Below, piece after piece: positions 7,712 through 17,194 of a DNA stretch of 64,000 nucleotides (within the stretch, counting starts at the first letter, position 1; every line of letters begins with the position of its first letter). Origin of the DNA: Oceanobacter sp045430275 (GTDB taxonomy: Bacteria > Pseudomonadota > Gammaproteobacteria > Pseudomonadales > Oceanobacteraceae); assembly GCA_045430275.1 (NCBI GenBank), contig JAILXU010000008.1, positions 1 through 64,000 of the forward strand, given 5' to 3'. Position numbers and translations under genes: made by a program. A model generated the notes under the pieces. The model was given only the letters and a program-made list of their open reading frames with translations. It made no database searches and was not told the origin of the DNA.

Positions 7712-10048
7712 ATGCAGCGACATGCGTTAGTGTTCGGATTCGCCACGATAAGTGGCACTCTGTTGATCTTGCCCGAGCTTGTGGGCCTGTTAAGCCTGAT
7801 TGGGTTACTGGCGGGGTTGCGACTGTGGTCGGTCGGTCGGGGTTTGTCGGTGCCGAAGTGGTTGCCAGGTATTTCAGTTCCCTTGTCTTTGCTGGTGGTG
7901 GCATCGATTGGTATGGCATGGGGCCATTCCTGGGTGTCGTGGCAATTGTTGCATCGCTTGCCCGCCGATCAGGATAAGACTGATGTTCGGCTTGTACTGC
8001 AAGTAACCAGTGCAGAGCAGGCCGAGCGCTGGCAACGCCTTCAGGTCTCTGTAATTCCTTCTGAGTCTTCCCTGGTTGCTTCTGACCTGCCTCCTTTGCG
8101 ACATCTTCAACTGAACTATTACCAGCGTGAACCGGTGTTGGCTTCTGGGGATCGCCTGACGGCCCAGGTGCGGCTGAAAGCCATTCGTGGTTTGGCCAAT
8201 GGTTTGCCGTTTGATTACGAAGCCTGGATGTTGCGCCAACGTATCGATGCCCGAGGTTATATCCGGCGTTTGATACAGCATGAGGTGGCGTCAGAGAGCG
8301 CAGTGGCCGAACCGTTGAGAATACGCTGGCTTAAGCATCGTCAGGAGCGCATTACAGAATCTGCGTGGCCATGGGTGGCAGGGCTGGTGTTTGGTGAACA
8401 ATCGGCATTCGGTGATGCACAATGGCAACTGACCCAGCAGACCGGTACGTTGCACTTGCTGGTGGTGAGCGGACTGCACATGGGGATGTTGGCGGCCATG
8501 GTGGTGGCTTTCATAGCCGTTCTCCGGCGACTGTTGATCGGGTCGTTCAGCGCCCGTATCCGGCAGGGACAAGGAGTTCTGTGGTTGCAGGCTCTGTTGG
8601 TGTTGTTCTGTGCTGGGTGGTACGTCTATCTGGCGGGTTCGGGGGTGGCCTTGCAACGCGCATTTGTGATGCTGCTCGCCTTGTTGCTGATTCTTCTGTT
8701 TGCCCGTCGCCTCTCGGCGTTGGCGGCTTTGTCTTATGCCTTTGCGGTGATTCTGGCCATTAATCCTCTGATGTATACCGGTGCCGGATTCAGCTTCTCA
8801 ATGGTGGCGGTTGCCAGTCTGTTGTTGTTCCTGCATGGACGGAAGCTGAGATGGTTGGCCGGGTTCTGGATACCACATTGGGTAGTATTTTCAGGACTGT
8901 TGCCGGTGATGTTGTGGTGGGGGCAAACGGTTGGTCTGGTTCATCTGATATGTAATGCCATCGCTATTCCTCTGATGGGTCTTGTTCTGTTGCCATTGGC
9001 GTTGATGACCGCCGCCTGGCCGGGAGGTGTTTGGGAACATTGGCTGGTGGCTACGGGTGATCTGTTTTGGCAAGGGCTTGAGTTGGCGGTGCGCTGGCCA
9101 TTGCCCGAGGTGTCCTGGTTGTCCGGTGAGGCATTGTTGATGTGGGTTGCCTTGTTGGTACTGGTGGCTCTGGGTGTGCGTCCTGTTATTGCGGTACTGG
9201 CATTGGTGTTGAGTCTGTCGGCCTTGATGGGGTTGTCTCCCAGGGCGATGAACCGGATTGTGCTGGCGGATGTCGGGCAGGGGCAGGCGATGATCGTAGT
9301 GGCGCAGTCCGATGTGAGCGCCCAAGCATCGGCGCTGGTGCTGGATGTCGGCCCCCGGTTTTCTGACCGTTTCAACGCTGGCAAGGCGATTGTTGCACCA
9401 CAACTGCGACGACTCGGCGTTGAGGTGGTGAATGATCTGGTGGTCAGTCACAGCGATCTGGATCATGCCGGTGGCTGGGAAGGGTTAGTGACGTCCGGTC
9501 TGGTGTTTGAGAACCAGTGGTACGGCCAGAAAGGCACGATGGACAAGGCGATTCCAGTTCAGGTCAAGGAGGTGCTGGACTGTCACTTGTCGGATGCATG
9601 GCAAGTACGCAATGAGTATCTGTCCTTTCGTTTTCTGTCGGTGCCGAAGCGTTATCGTCTGGACGACAACGATGCTTCTTGTGTGGTGCAGGTGCGCTGG
9701 TTTGGACACACGCTATTGGTGCCGGGAGATGCCAGTGTGCGGGTCGAGCGGGCGCTGGTGGCTCGATACGGAAGTGAGCTGGCGTCGGATATTCTGGTGT
9801 TGTCTCACCATGGCAGTCGAAGCAGTACATCCCGAGTGTTTCTGGCGGCGGTCGACCCTGCTCGGGTGTGGGCATCGGCGGGATTCAATAATCGCTTTGG
9901 TCATCCGCACCCGGATGTGCTGGCGCGTGTCTCCCGGCAAGACTCCCCGGTTTGGGTAACGGCTCAATCCGGGGCTGTTATTTTGATGCCCGATGGTGAA
10001 CTCGATACCGTGCGGGCTGGTTGGCATCCTCCATGGCGACAGCGATGA
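7712..10048 (+). CDS. comEC: DNA internalization competence protein ComEC/Rec2
   Basis: Inner-membrane channel protein for uptake of single-stranded DNA during natural transformation. 778 aa from the ATG at 7712, which has AGGGAG seven bases upstream. The N-terminal third carries two TMs and a soluble region; the central Competence domain (about 220-490) is a set of TM helices including the GLHMGMLAAM segment; the C-terminal metallo-beta-lactamase-like domain begins near 512 with DVGQGQA, then HSDLDHAGGWE (about 578), VPGDAS and LSHHGSRSS (about 697). The metal-ligand residues look intact. It is the first gene of a plus-strand run that continues with exbB after 125 bases. Confidence 0.93.
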   Translation: MQRHALVFGFATISGTLLILPELVGLLSLIGLLAGLRLWSVGRGLSVPKWLPGISVPLSLLVVASIGMAWGHSWVSWQLLHRLPADQDKTDVRLVLQVTSAEQAERWQRLQVSVIPSESSLVASDLPPLRHLQLNYYQREPVLASGDRLTAQVRLKAIRGLANGLPFDYEAWMLRQRIDARGYIRRLIQHEVASESAVAEPLRIRWLKHRQERITESAWPWVAGLVFGEQSAFGDAQWQLTQQTGTLHLLVVSGLHMGMLAAMVVAFIAVLRRLLIGSFSARIRQGQGVLWLQALLVLFCAGWYVYLAGSGVALQRAFVMLLALLLILLFARRLSALAALSYAFAVILAINPLMYTGAGFSFSMVAVASLLLFLHGRKLRWLAGFWIPHWVVFSGLLPVMLWWGQTVGLVHLICNAIAIPLMGLVLLPLALMTAAWPGGVWEHWLVATGDLFWQGLELAVRWPLPEVSWLSGEALLMWVALLVLVALGVRPVIAVLALVLSLSALMGLSPRAMNRIVLADVGQGQAMIVVAQSDVSAQASALVLDVGPRFSDRFNAGKAIVAPQLRRLGVEVVNDLVVSHSDLDHAGGWEGLVTSGLVFENQWYGQKGTMDKAIPVQVKEVLDCHLSDAWQVRNEYLSFRFLSVPKRYRLDDNDASCVVQVRWFGHTLLVPGDASVRVERALVARYGSELASDILVLSHHGSRSSTSRVFLAAVDPARVWASAGFNNRFGHPHPDVLARVSRQDSPVWVTAQSGAVILMPDGELDTVRAGWHPPWRQR

Positions 10049-10173
10049 CAGGGCGTTCGACGATGTGTGAGACAGATCATTATTCCTCTGACGTTAGCGA
10101 ACTAACAGGTCTTATACATATTTTGGCCATGTGCTAGAGTACGCGCAAAATTCAGTCGTTGGAGTAGCCTTCC

Positions 10174-10812
10174 ATGTTAGAAATCATCCAGAGCGGAGGA
10201 TGGATGATGGTGCCAATCATCCTGACATCTGTATTGGCATTCGGAATCAGTGTGGAACGTTTCTGGACGTTACGTTCAGAGCAAATTGCCCCGCCCGATT
10301 TATTGGCGCGTGTTTGGGGCTGGATGAAAGAAAAGAAACTGGATTCCGAACGCATTCGTGAATTGCAGGAGTCCAGCCCGCTGGGCCGTGTTCTGGCTGC
10401 GGGTCTGGTGAACTCTCGTCATGGTCGTCAGATCATGAAAGAGAGCATCGAGGAAGTGGCTTCTCACGAGATTCACCAGATGGAACGTTTCCTGAACGCG
10501 TTGGGCACCATTGCTGCTGTCGCCCCGTTGATGGGTCTTCTGGGAACGGTGATCGGTATGATCAAGGTGTTTTCTGAGATCATGATTCAGGGTACCGGTC
10601 AGGCTGGTGTGCTGGCGGGCGGTATCTCTGAAGCCCTGATTACAACAGCGGCGGGTTTGATCATCGCCATTCCGGCTCTGATTTGTTACCGCACCTTGCA
10701 ACGTCGGGTTGATGAGATTGTGGTGTATATGGAACAGGAAGCGATCAAGCTGGTGGACGTTCTGCACGGTGATCGTGAAGTGGTTGATAACACAGAGGCT
10801 CGCAAGAAGTGA
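10174..10812 (+). CDS. exbB: ExbB/TolQ-family proton channel protein
   Basis: Inner-membrane subunit of an ExbB-ExbD motor that couples proton flow to energy transfer. Three TMs: about residues 10-28, 110-130 (the GTIAAVAPLMGLLGTVIGMI segment typical of MotA/TolQ/ExbB) and 150-170. Length 212 aa fits the short ExbB group. GGAG stands nine bases before the ATG. Overlaps exbD by four bases. No tonB lies nearby; the same exbBD pair sits between comEC and the msbA-lpxK genes in Pseudomonas, so the partner is probably encoded elsewhere. Confidence 0.92.
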   Translation: MLEIIQSGGWMMVPIILTSVLAFGISVERFWTLRSEQIAPPDLLARVWGWMKEKKLDSERIRELQESSPLGRVLAAGLVNSRHGRQIMKESIEEVASHEIHQMERFLNALGTIAAVAPLMGLLGTVIGMIKVFSEIMIQGTGQAGVLAGGISEALITTAAGLIIAIPALICYRTLQRRVDEIVVYMEQEAIKLVDVLHGDREVVDNTEARKK

Positions 10813-11225
10813 ACTTCAAACGTCAGGCACGGGAAGACATCTCGGTTAATATGACGCCCTTGATCGATATTGTTTTTCTGTTGCTGATCTTTTTTATGGT
10901 GTCGACGACCTTTACTCAGGAAAATCATCTCAGTATTGATTTGCCTGAGGCATCGGCAGACGCTGCAGAAGCGCCGGTGGAAGCCATTGATGTGGTGATT
11001 TCTGCGGCAGCGGAATACAGCATTAATGGTCAGGTGTTGCTGAACAGCAAACCAGAAACCATCCGCCGTGGTCTTGCCAAGGCATTGGGTGAGCGTCAAT
11101 CGGCCCCTCTGATCATTACAGCCGATGCCAAAGCACCGCATGAAACCGTCGTATTTGCCATGGACGCTGCCGGACAATTGGGATTGGTCAACATCAGTAT
11201 CACTACCCGACAGCCTGCTGAGTAA
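10809..11225 (+). CDS. exbD: ExbD/TolR-family biopolymer transport protein
   Basis: Partner of ExbB. One N-terminal TM with the key membrane Asp (TPLIDIVFLLLIFFMV, about residues 16-31), then a periplasmic domain to residue 138. It begins with GTG inside the exbB stop (GTGA overlap), so its translation is coupled to exbB. The stop overlaps the msbA start by one base (TAATG). Confidence 0.92.
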   Translation: MNFKRQAREDISVNMTPLIDIVFLLLIFFMVSTTFTQENHLSIDLPEASADAAEAPVEAIDVVISAAAEYSINGQVLLNSKPETIRRGLAKALGERQSAPLIITADAKAPHETVVFAMDAAGQLGLVNISITTRQPAE

Positions 11226-12988
11226 TGAGCGCCGATTCCATTCCAACCTCAAAGCCAACCGCCGGTCAGTTGTACCGGCGGTTGCTGTCTTATGTCTGGC
11301 CACACAAAAGCGTATTCGCGCTCAGTCTGGTCGGATTTATCATTTTTGCGGCCTCCCAGCCGTTGCTGGCCCATTTGATGGGTGTGGTCGAGGAAACCCT
11401 CGAAGACCCCACGGAAGATAAAATCCTGTTACTGGTCGGTGCTCTGATTGCCACCTTTATGTTTCGGGGTGTGGGAACGTTTCTGGGAAAATACTTTATC
11501 GCGGTTGTCGGGCGTAATGTGATCCACGCCATTCGGCTGGAACTGTTTGGTCGCATGGTGAGATTGCCGACGCACTACTATGAAAGCGAATCCAGCGGCC
11601 GTCTGATTTCACGCGTGATTTTTGATGTGAATCAGGTGACGGGCGCTTCAACACGAGCGCTGACGACTGTCATTCAGGAAGGCATGACGGTCATTCTGTT
11701 GATGGGCTATCTGATTTACCTGGATTACACACTGACCTTTATTTTTCTCGGCATTGTTCCTTTGATTGGCGTAATTGTCGCCAGTGCCAGTCGCTTCTTT
11801 CGTCGTTACAGCCACCGGGTTCAGAAATCGGTGGGCGATGTGACGCAAGTGACCAACGATACGATTCAGGGATTCCGGGAAGTACGGGCTTTTGGCGCTC
11901 TTGAAATGGAGCAGAAGCGCTTTGAGAAGGTCAGTCTTTATAATCGTCGTCAGTCTCTGAAGTTTGAATTGACCAATGCCATCAGTGTGCCGTTGACGCA
12001 GCAAATTGTGGCTCTGGGTCTGGGCGTGATGGTGTATCTGATGTTTCAGCGAGTGGCTGAAGGTGCCATGACCAGCGCTGAGTTTTTGCAGTTCATCACC
12101 GCTGCCTCTCTGATTGCCAAGCCCTTGCGTGCCTTGAGCGATATTAATTCTGTGATCCAGAAAGGTCTGGCGGCTGCCGAATCTATTTTCACGGTGATGG
12201 ATGCACCCGCTGAACCGGATCATGGTACTCGAATGATTGAGCGCGCACGCGGCAGGGTGTCGTTTGACGGGATGCAATTTACTTATCCAGGTGCTGCAAC
12301 GCCTGCTTTGAAACAGGTCGATTTACAGGTAGAGGCCGGTACTTCCGTGGCGATTGTCGGGCGCTCTGGCAGCGGTAAAACCACGCTGGTCAATCTGTTG
12401 CCCCGATTTTATGACGTCAGTCAGGGCAGTATTAACATCGATGGCATTCCCATCGAAGACCTGACGCTGGCGTGTCTGCGGGATCAGATTGCGATTGTCA
12501 GTCAGCAGGTGATGCTGTTCGATGGCTCCGTGAAAGACAATATTGCCTACGGCTCATTGTGTGATCGCAGCGAGGAAGAGATTCGTCAGGCTGCTATTGC
12601 CGCCCACGCGGATGAGTTTATTCGGGGTTTGCCGCAAGGGTATGACACCAATCTGGGTGAAAATGGCACCTTGTTGTCAGGTGGTCAACGCCAGCGCATC
12701 GCCATCGCCCGAGCTATTTTGAAAGATGCTCCTGTTTTGATTCTGGATGAAGCGACATCGGCTCTGGATACCGAATCTGAACGCCACATTCAGGCGGCTC
12801 TGGAAGAGGTGATGCAAGGCCGAACAACCTTTGTGATTGCTCATCGACTGAGCACCATTGAGTCGGCTGACCGAATTCTGGTGATGGACGATGGTTGTAT
12901 TATTGAAGATGGCTCGCACCAGTCATTGCTGGACGCCAATGGAATGTACGCTCAGTTACACCGAATGCAATTTGGTATGGGTGAATAA
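11225..12988 (+). CDS. msbA: lipid A export ABC transporter MsbA
   Basis: Homodimeric flippase moving lipid A-core across the inner membrane. 587 aa with six TMs in the first 330 residues, then the ATPase domain: Walker A VGRSGSGKTTLVNLLPRFYD (about 378), signature LSGGQRQRIAIARA, Walker B VLILDEATSALDTESE, switch His in VIAHRLST. TAATG overlap with exbD and two bases before lpxK. The position directly before lpxK supports MsbA rather than another exporter. Confidence 0.94.
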   Translation: MSADSIPTSKPTAGQLYRRLLSYVWPHKSVFALSLVGFIIFAASQPLLAHLMGVVEETLEDPTEDKILLLVGALIATFMFRGVGTFLGKYFIAVVGRNVIHAIRLELFGRMVRLPTHYYESESSGRLISRVIFDVNQVTGASTRALTTVIQEGMTVILLMGYLIYLDYTLTFIFLGIVPLIGVIVASASRFFRRYSHRVQKSVGDVTQVTNDTIQGFREVRAFGALEMEQKRFEKVSLYNRRQSLKFELTNAISVPLTQQIVALGLGVMVYLMFQRVAEGAMTSAEFLQFITAASLIAKPLRALSDINSVIQKGLAAAESIFTVMDAPAEPDHGTRMIERARGRVSFDGMQFTYPGAATPALKQVDLQVEAGTSVAIVGRSGSGKTTLVNLLPRFYDVSQGSINIDGIPIEDLTLACLRDQIAIVSQQVMLFDGSVKDNIAYGSLCDRSEEEIRQAAIAAHADEFIRGLPQGYDTNLGENGTLLSGGQRQRIAIARAILKDAPVLILDEATSALDTESERHIQAALEEVMQGRTTFVIAHRLSTIESADRILVMDDGCIIEDGSHQSLLDANGMYAQLHRMQFGMGE

Positions 12989-12990
12989 TC

Positions 12991-13986
12991 ATGTCAGGTG
13001 ATGATCAGACAATGGGGAAGCGCCTGGCGGAGGCGGTAGCGTTCAACTGGTATCGCCATCCATTGGCCAACCTGTGGCTGTTGCCATTGCATACCTTGTT
13101 TTGGGTTGTCGTTTTACTGCGCCGCTTGTGGTTTGCCGTATTTCCACCGGCAGCCAGTCAGGTGCCGGTGATTGTGGTGGGAAATATCACCGTTGGCGGA
13201 ACAGGTAAAACCCCCTTGATTGTCTGGTTGGCCAATCGGGCATCTGAATTGGGGATGCGGGTTGGTATTGTCAGTCGCGGTTATGGCGGTCATTCAGAAG
13301 AGTATCCATTAACCATCTCCAGCGAGATGTCACCTTCTGTCTGTGGGGATGAACCCTGGTTGTTGCACAACCGATTGGGGTGCCCGGTAGTGGTTGCTCC
13401 GCGCCGTACTCAGGCGGTCGAACGTCTTCAGGGGCAGGTGGATCTGATTCTGAGTGATGACGGGATGCAGCATTATGCGATGCCGAGAGTGGCTGAAATT
13501 CTGGTGGTTGATTCTGAACGTGGCTTTGGGAACGGCTGGTTGCTGCCCATTGGCCCGCTGCGAGAGCCAAAAACCCGGTTGGATAGCGTTGATTGCGTGG
13601 TGGAAAATGGCAAAGACTTTATTTTGCAACCGCTGCAACTGGTGAATGCACTCACGGGTGAGCAAGCAGACTTGCTGACCCTGGCAGGAAAACAGGTGCA
13701 TGCGGTGGCGGGCATTGGTCATCCGGCCCGCTTTTTCAGCACATTGAACACACTGGATATGACGGTTATTGAGCATCCGTTTGATGATCATCATCCATTT
13801 CAGGCGTCTGATATTGATTATGACGATGACTTGCCGGTTGTGATGACCGAAAAAGACTGGGTCAAATGTCGGAATTTTGTGACGGAACGTTATTGGTATC
13901 TGCCCGTTGATGCCGTGCCTGTGAGGAAAACGAGGTACACACTGGATAAGATGTTACTGACTTGGGGAGAGAAAAAACGTGGATAA
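12991..13986 (+). CDS. lpxK: tetraacyldisaccharide 4'-kinase
   Basis: Phosphorylates the 4' position of the tetraacyldisaccharide lipid A precursor at the inner face of the inner membrane. The hydrophobic N-terminal segment (about 25-47) anchors the protein; the P-loop is VGNITVGGTGKTPL (about 56-69), and ILSDDGMQHY and VMTEKDWVKC are conserved family elements. Length 331 aa is normal. It starts two bases after msbA and overlaps ycaR by eight bases. Confidence 0.94.
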   Translation: MSGDDQTMGKRLAEAVAFNWYRHPLANLWLLPLHTLFWVVVLLRRLWFAVFPPAASQVPVIVVGNITVGGTGKTPLIVWLANRASELGMRVGIVSRGYGGHSEEYPLTISSEMSPSVCGDEPWLLHNRLGCPVVVAPRRTQAVERLQGQVDLILSDDGMQHYAMPRVAEILVVDSERGFGNGWLLPIGPLREPKTRLDSVDCVVENGKDFILQPLQLVNALTGEQADLLTLAGKQVHAVAGIGHPARFFSTLNTLDMTVIEHPFDDHHPFQASDIDYDDDLPVVMTEKDWVKCRNFVTERYWYLPVDAVPVRKTRYTLDKMLLTWGEKKRG

Positions 13987-14191
13987 GCAATTGTTGAGTA
14001 TGCTGGTGTGCCCATCGTGCAAGGGCAAGCTGAAGTATGATCGTGAGGCGCAGGAACTGATCTGTACCTTTGATGGTCTGGCCTATCCGGTTGTGGATGG
14101 TGTCCCCAATATGCTGGAAACGGAAGCGCGTCATATGACCGCTGAAGAAAAACTGGAGCGTGCGTCCGGTGCGGCGAGTACCGACGTCTGA
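13979..14191 (+). CDS. ycaR: Trm112/YcaR family protein
   Basis: A 70-residue member of the Trm112-like family (E. coli YcaR, UPF0434). It begins with GTG at 13979, supported by GGGGAGAG upstream within lpxK. CPSCKGKL near the N-terminus is the one Cys pair; the second pair of typical zinc-binding Trm112 proteins is reduced to a single Cys (ELICTFDGLAYPVVDGVP), as also in E. coli YcaR. LETEARHMTAEEK is conserved. In relatives this gene precedes kdsB; here ptpA follows directly with TGATG overlap. Confidence 0.9.
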   Translation: MDKQLLSMLVCPSCKGKLKYDREAQELICTFDGLAYPVVDGVPNMLETEARHMTAEEKLERASGAASTDV

Positions 14192-14685
14192 TGACGGTTC
14201 AGGTGCTGTTTGTCTGCCTTGGAAATATTTGTCGTTCACCAACGGCTCATGCAGTGTTTCTGAGCAAGGTTCAACAGGCCGGTCTGGCCGGAGATATTCT
14301 GGTGGATTCTGCCGGAACCGCCGCCTGGCATATCGGTAAATCACCGGATGCCCGTTCGGCAGCGGCAGGTCGGGAGCGTGGTTATGATCTCTCGGCACTG
14401 CGCGCGCGTCAGGCCGTTGCGGAAGACTTTGAGCAGTATGATTACGTGCTGGCCATGGATGATAGCAATCTGGCCAACCTGAAGGTACTGCGCTCCGAAG
14501 TAGCTCATGCAAGGACAGAGCCGGAGCTGTTTCTGGCAACCTACTTGCCAGGTGCACGTCAGAACGTGCCTGATCCATACTATGGTGGTTCCGATGGGTT
14601 TGAAGAGGTTCTCGATCTGGTCGAGGCCGCTTGCGATAACCTGCTGGCGACACTTCTGAAAGAACACCCGGAGCTTGTGGCCTGA
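14191..14685 (+). CDS. ptpA: low molecular weight protein-tyrosine phosphatase
   Basis: Cytoplasmic phosphotyrosine phosphatase. The P-loop C-X5-R is VCLGNICRSPTA (residues 6-17) and the general-acid Asp lies in VPDPYYGG (about 128-135). Length 164 aa is typical. Its ATG overlaps the ycaR stop by one base. It sits between ycaR and murB as in Pseudomonas, except that kdsB is absent in between. Substrate unknown. Confidence 0.92.
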   Translation: MTVQVLFVCLGNICRSPTAHAVFLSKVQQAGLAGDILVDSAGTAAWHIGKSPDARSAAAGRERGYDLSALRARQAVAEDFEQYDYVLAMDDSNLANLKVLRSEVAHARTEPELFLATYLPGARQNVPDPYYGGSDGFEEVLDLVEAACDNLLATLLKEHPELVA

Positions 14686-14701
14686 TCAAGCTGATGTACT
14701 G

Positions 14702-15739
14702 GTGAATTTGTTGCCCCAAATACTCAAGAATTATTCCCTGAATCGTCTCAATACCATGAGATTGTCTTCCGTTGCGGAGGCATTTGGTCGTTTTCATTCC
14801 TTGTCTGAATTGCAGTTGCTGCTGGCGAAGGCCAGATGCAATGACTGGCCTGTGACTGTTTTGGGTGGCGGCAGCAATGTTCTGCTCAATCGCCGCCTTA
14901 GCGGGTTGGTTATTCAATCGGCTGATCAGCGTGTTGAGTGTTGGCCTGCGGGTGATCGTATCGTCAAGGTGCGTGTTGGGGCTGGAAAAAACTGGCATCA
15001 GTGGGTGTGTGAAAGCACTCAATATGGTCATGGGCTGGAAAATCTGGCGTTGATTCCTGGCACAGTCGGCGCTGCTCCGATCCAGAACATCGGTGCTTAT
15101 GGCGTGGAAGTCGGAGAGTGCATTGATACTGTGATCGGTTATCAGATCAGTACCCGGCAAGTCAGACACATACCCCGCTCGGAATGTCGATTTGGTTACC
15201 GAGATTCGGTTTTCAAACGGGAGCTGGCAGGTGATTTTGTTGTGCTGTCTGTGGTGTTTTCCCTGTCTCGCCGGTTTGAGCCGGTGTTGTCCTATGGCCC
15301 TCTAAAAGCCTGGCAGGCTGAAAACAAGGCGGCAGTGACACCTGAGGCACTGATTCAGCGGGTTGCTTCCATTCGGGCTGAAAAGTTACCCGATCCTGAG
15401 CAAATTCCCAATGCAGGGTCTTTCTTCAAAAATCCGATTGTGTCGGAATCACTCGCTTGCTCGCTCGCAGAAATCTGGCCTGGCCTGCCGCAGTACGGGA
15501 CAGGTATCCAGGGGCAGGTAAAATTGGCTGCAGGCTGGCTAATCGAGCAGGCTGGATGGAAGGGGCGGATATCAGGCCCGGTGAGAATGCACGACCAGCA
15601 GGCGCTGGTCATGACGTGTCAGCAGGGTGCAACACTGGATGATGTGCTGAGGTTGCAACACAGTATCCAGCGTTCGGTGTTGGAGCGGTTTGGTGTCGAG
15701 TTGGAGGCAGAGCCTGGTGTGCTTGGCACGTCAGAATAG
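14702..15739 (+). CDS. murB: UDP-N-acetylenolpyruvoylglucosamine reductase
   Basis: FAD enzyme reducing UDP-GlcNAc-enolpyruvate to UDP-MurNAc in peptidoglycan synthesis. FAD-binding VLGGGSNVLL, the type I signature ENLALIPGTVGAAPIQNIGAYGVE split over residues 110-135, and GSFFKNP with the catalytic Ser are visible. The frame is open to a TTG at 14675, inside ptpA; GTG at 14702 gives 345 aa, close to E. coli MurB, but no start here has a clear Shine-Dalgarno sequence, so the exact start is open. Its 3' end overlaps the convergent lpxH by nine bases. Confidence 0.92.
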   Translation: MNLLPQILKNYSLNRLNTMRLSSVAEAFGRFHSLSELQLLLAKARCNDWPVTVLGGGSNVLLNRRLSGLVIQSADQRVECWPAGDRIVKVRVGAGKNWHQWVCESTQYGHGLENLALIPGTVGAAPIQNIGAYGVEVGECIDTVIGYQISTRQVRHIPRSECRFGYRDSVFKRELAGDFVVLSVVFSLSRRFEPVLSYGPLKAWQAENKAAVTPEALIQRVASIRAEKLPDPEQIPNAGSFFKNPIVSESLACSLAEIWPGLPQYGTGIQGQVKLAAGWLIEQAGWKGRISGPVRMHDQQALVMTCQQGATLDDVLRLQHSIQRSVLERFGVELEAEPGVLGTSE

Positions 15740-16477
15740 AGGAAACTGCTCCAGCGTTAAGCCTTGGTCGGGGCTATCGGCTTCATCAGGGTTGAAGCGA
15801 ATCATCCAGCCGTGTTGGCTGCTCCAGTCACCTAATACGATGCGACGATAAGGTGTGTCACCGATTTCCCAGCGATGATCAAATGGACGATGCGTGTGGC
15901 CGTGAATCATCAGGTCAACATTGGCTTCCTGCAGGGCTTGCTCAACTGCTGCCTGATTAACGTCCATGATGTCATCGCTTTTCATGGCATTGCTGTTCTG
16001 GCTTTCCATGCGAGCCTGCTTGGCAAACGCGATGCGCTCCTCAACGGACTTGCTCAGAATGTCTTGCTGCCAGGCGGGGTTGCGTAACATGGTACGGACT
16101 TGCTGGTACGCGACGTCATCAGTGCAGAGGCTGTCACCATGAAGCAGTAGCGCGGTCTGGCTTCCCAGTGTAATCACACTGCCTTCTGGAATCAGATGGG
16201 CGTTGCATTGCTGGCAAAAGGCGTTGCCAATCAGAAAATCCCGGTTGCCATGCATGATGTGAATGCGACAACCGCGCTGGGCCAGTTGCCCCAGTGCGGC
16301 TGCAACGGCCTGACTGACCGGTGTTTCTACATCATCTCCAATCCAGGCTTCAAAGAAATCTCCCAGAATGTAGAGTGACTCAGCGTCTTTCAGGTTTTCA
16401 GTGAATCGGACAAAACCTGCGACCATGTCAGGTGTGGTCATGTCCAGATGCAGATCAGAGATGAAGTAGATGGCCAT
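15731..16477 (-). CDS. lpxH: UDP-2,3-diacylglucosamine diphosphatase
   Basis: Mn-dependent metallophosphoesterase that releases lipid X in lipid A synthesis at the membrane surface. The calcineurin-like metal ligands stand in order: SDLHLD (7-12), GDFFEAWIGDD (about 41), HGNRDFL (about 80) and HGHTHRP (about 198). Length 248 aa is normal. One base separates it from ppiB upstream, so the two form an operon, as in Pseudomonas. Confidence 0.95.
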   Translation of the reverse strand: MAIYFISDLHLDMTTPDMVAGFVRFTENLKDAESLYILGDFFEAWIGDDVETPVSQAVAAALGQLAQRGCRIHIMHGNRDFLIGNAFCQQCNAHLIPEGSVITLGSQTALLLHGDSLCTDDVAYQQVRTMLRNPAWQQDILSKSVEERIAFAKQARMESQNSNAMKSDDIMDVNQAAVEQALQEANVDLMIHGHTHRPFDHRWEIGDTPYRRIVLGDWSSQHGWMIRFNPDEADSPDQGLTLEQFPLF

Positions 16478-16478
16478 A

Positions 16479-16976
16479 TCAGTCGATCATTTCTGCTTTT
16501 TCGATGATAACGTCTTCAGCAGGAACATCCTGGTGGCCCATGCTGGAAGTTGTTTCAACCGCTTTGATGCGATTAACAACGTCCATGCCTTCAACGACTT
16601 TGCCGAATACGCAGTAGCCCCAGCCTTGAGCGTTTTTGCCAGTGTGGTTCAGGAACTCATTATCATTTACGTTAATGAAGAATTGAGAGCTGGCGGAGTG
16701 TGGGTCCATGGTGCGTGCCATGGCCAGCGTGCCGCATTCGTTGGCGAGGCCATTGTCGGCTTCGTTTTCAATAGGGGCGTTGCCTTTTTTCATTTCGGCC
16801 ATGCCTTGGGTGAATGCACCACCCTGAACCATGAAACCATCAATCACGCGGTGAAAAACCAGGCCGTCGTAAAAACCGTCTTTAACGTAGGCTTCGAAGT
16901 TGGCGGCTGTTTTTGGGGCCTTTTCGTAGTTGAGTTCGATGGTGATGTCGCCGAAATTGGTTTTTAAAAGAATCAT
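16479..16976 (-). CDS. ppiB: cytoplasmic peptidyl-prolyl cis-trans isomerase B (cyclophilin)
   Basis: Cyclophilin-type prolyl isomerase, 165 aa, no signal peptide, hence cytoplasmic. FHRVIDGFMVQGG (with the catalytic Arg), SASSQFFIN, and WGYCVFGKV are family landmarks. CAGGA stands before the ATG at 16976. Divergent from glnS; the 218 bases between them hold both promoters. Confidence 0.95.
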   Translation of the reverse strand: MILLKTNFGDITIELNYEKAPKTAANFEAYVKDGFYDGLVFHRVIDGFMVQGGAFTQGMAEMKKGNAPIENEADNGLANECGTLAMARTMDPHSASSQFFINVNDNEFLNHTGKNAQGWGYCVFGKVVEGMDVVNRIKAVETTSSMGHQDVPAEDVIIEKAEMID

Positions 16977-17104
16977 AGTTTTCCTGCTTGTGTATCAAGT
17001 AAAGGGAATGAATGTTTACCTGTTGTGGCAAACAACTTCCTGATAAGAGAGTGATAACGAATCTAAAAGTCTCGCGCTGCACTCCCATGATGGTTGAGTG
17101 CGCG

Positions 17105-17110
17105 TATAAT
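17105..17110 (+). promoter_or_regulatory. candidate -10 element for glnS
   Basis: A perfect TATAAT lies 85 bases before the glnS ATG. No good -35 is found 16-18 bases upstream (CTCCCA at best), so only the -10 can be supported. Confidence 0.4.
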
Positions 17111-17194
17111 ACCCTCTTTTTTTTGGGCTTTCAGCGCGCCAGCAGGGCTTTCGTTGAAGGTTGAGAGTACATCAGTGCGTAACAGCGGGAAAAT

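Noticed and set aside
13862..15169. Long minus-strand open frame (435 codons) across ycaR, ptpA and murB
   Set aside because: It lies antisense to three clearly identified genes, has Arg/Pro/His-rich low-quality composition and no start signal; a shadow frame.
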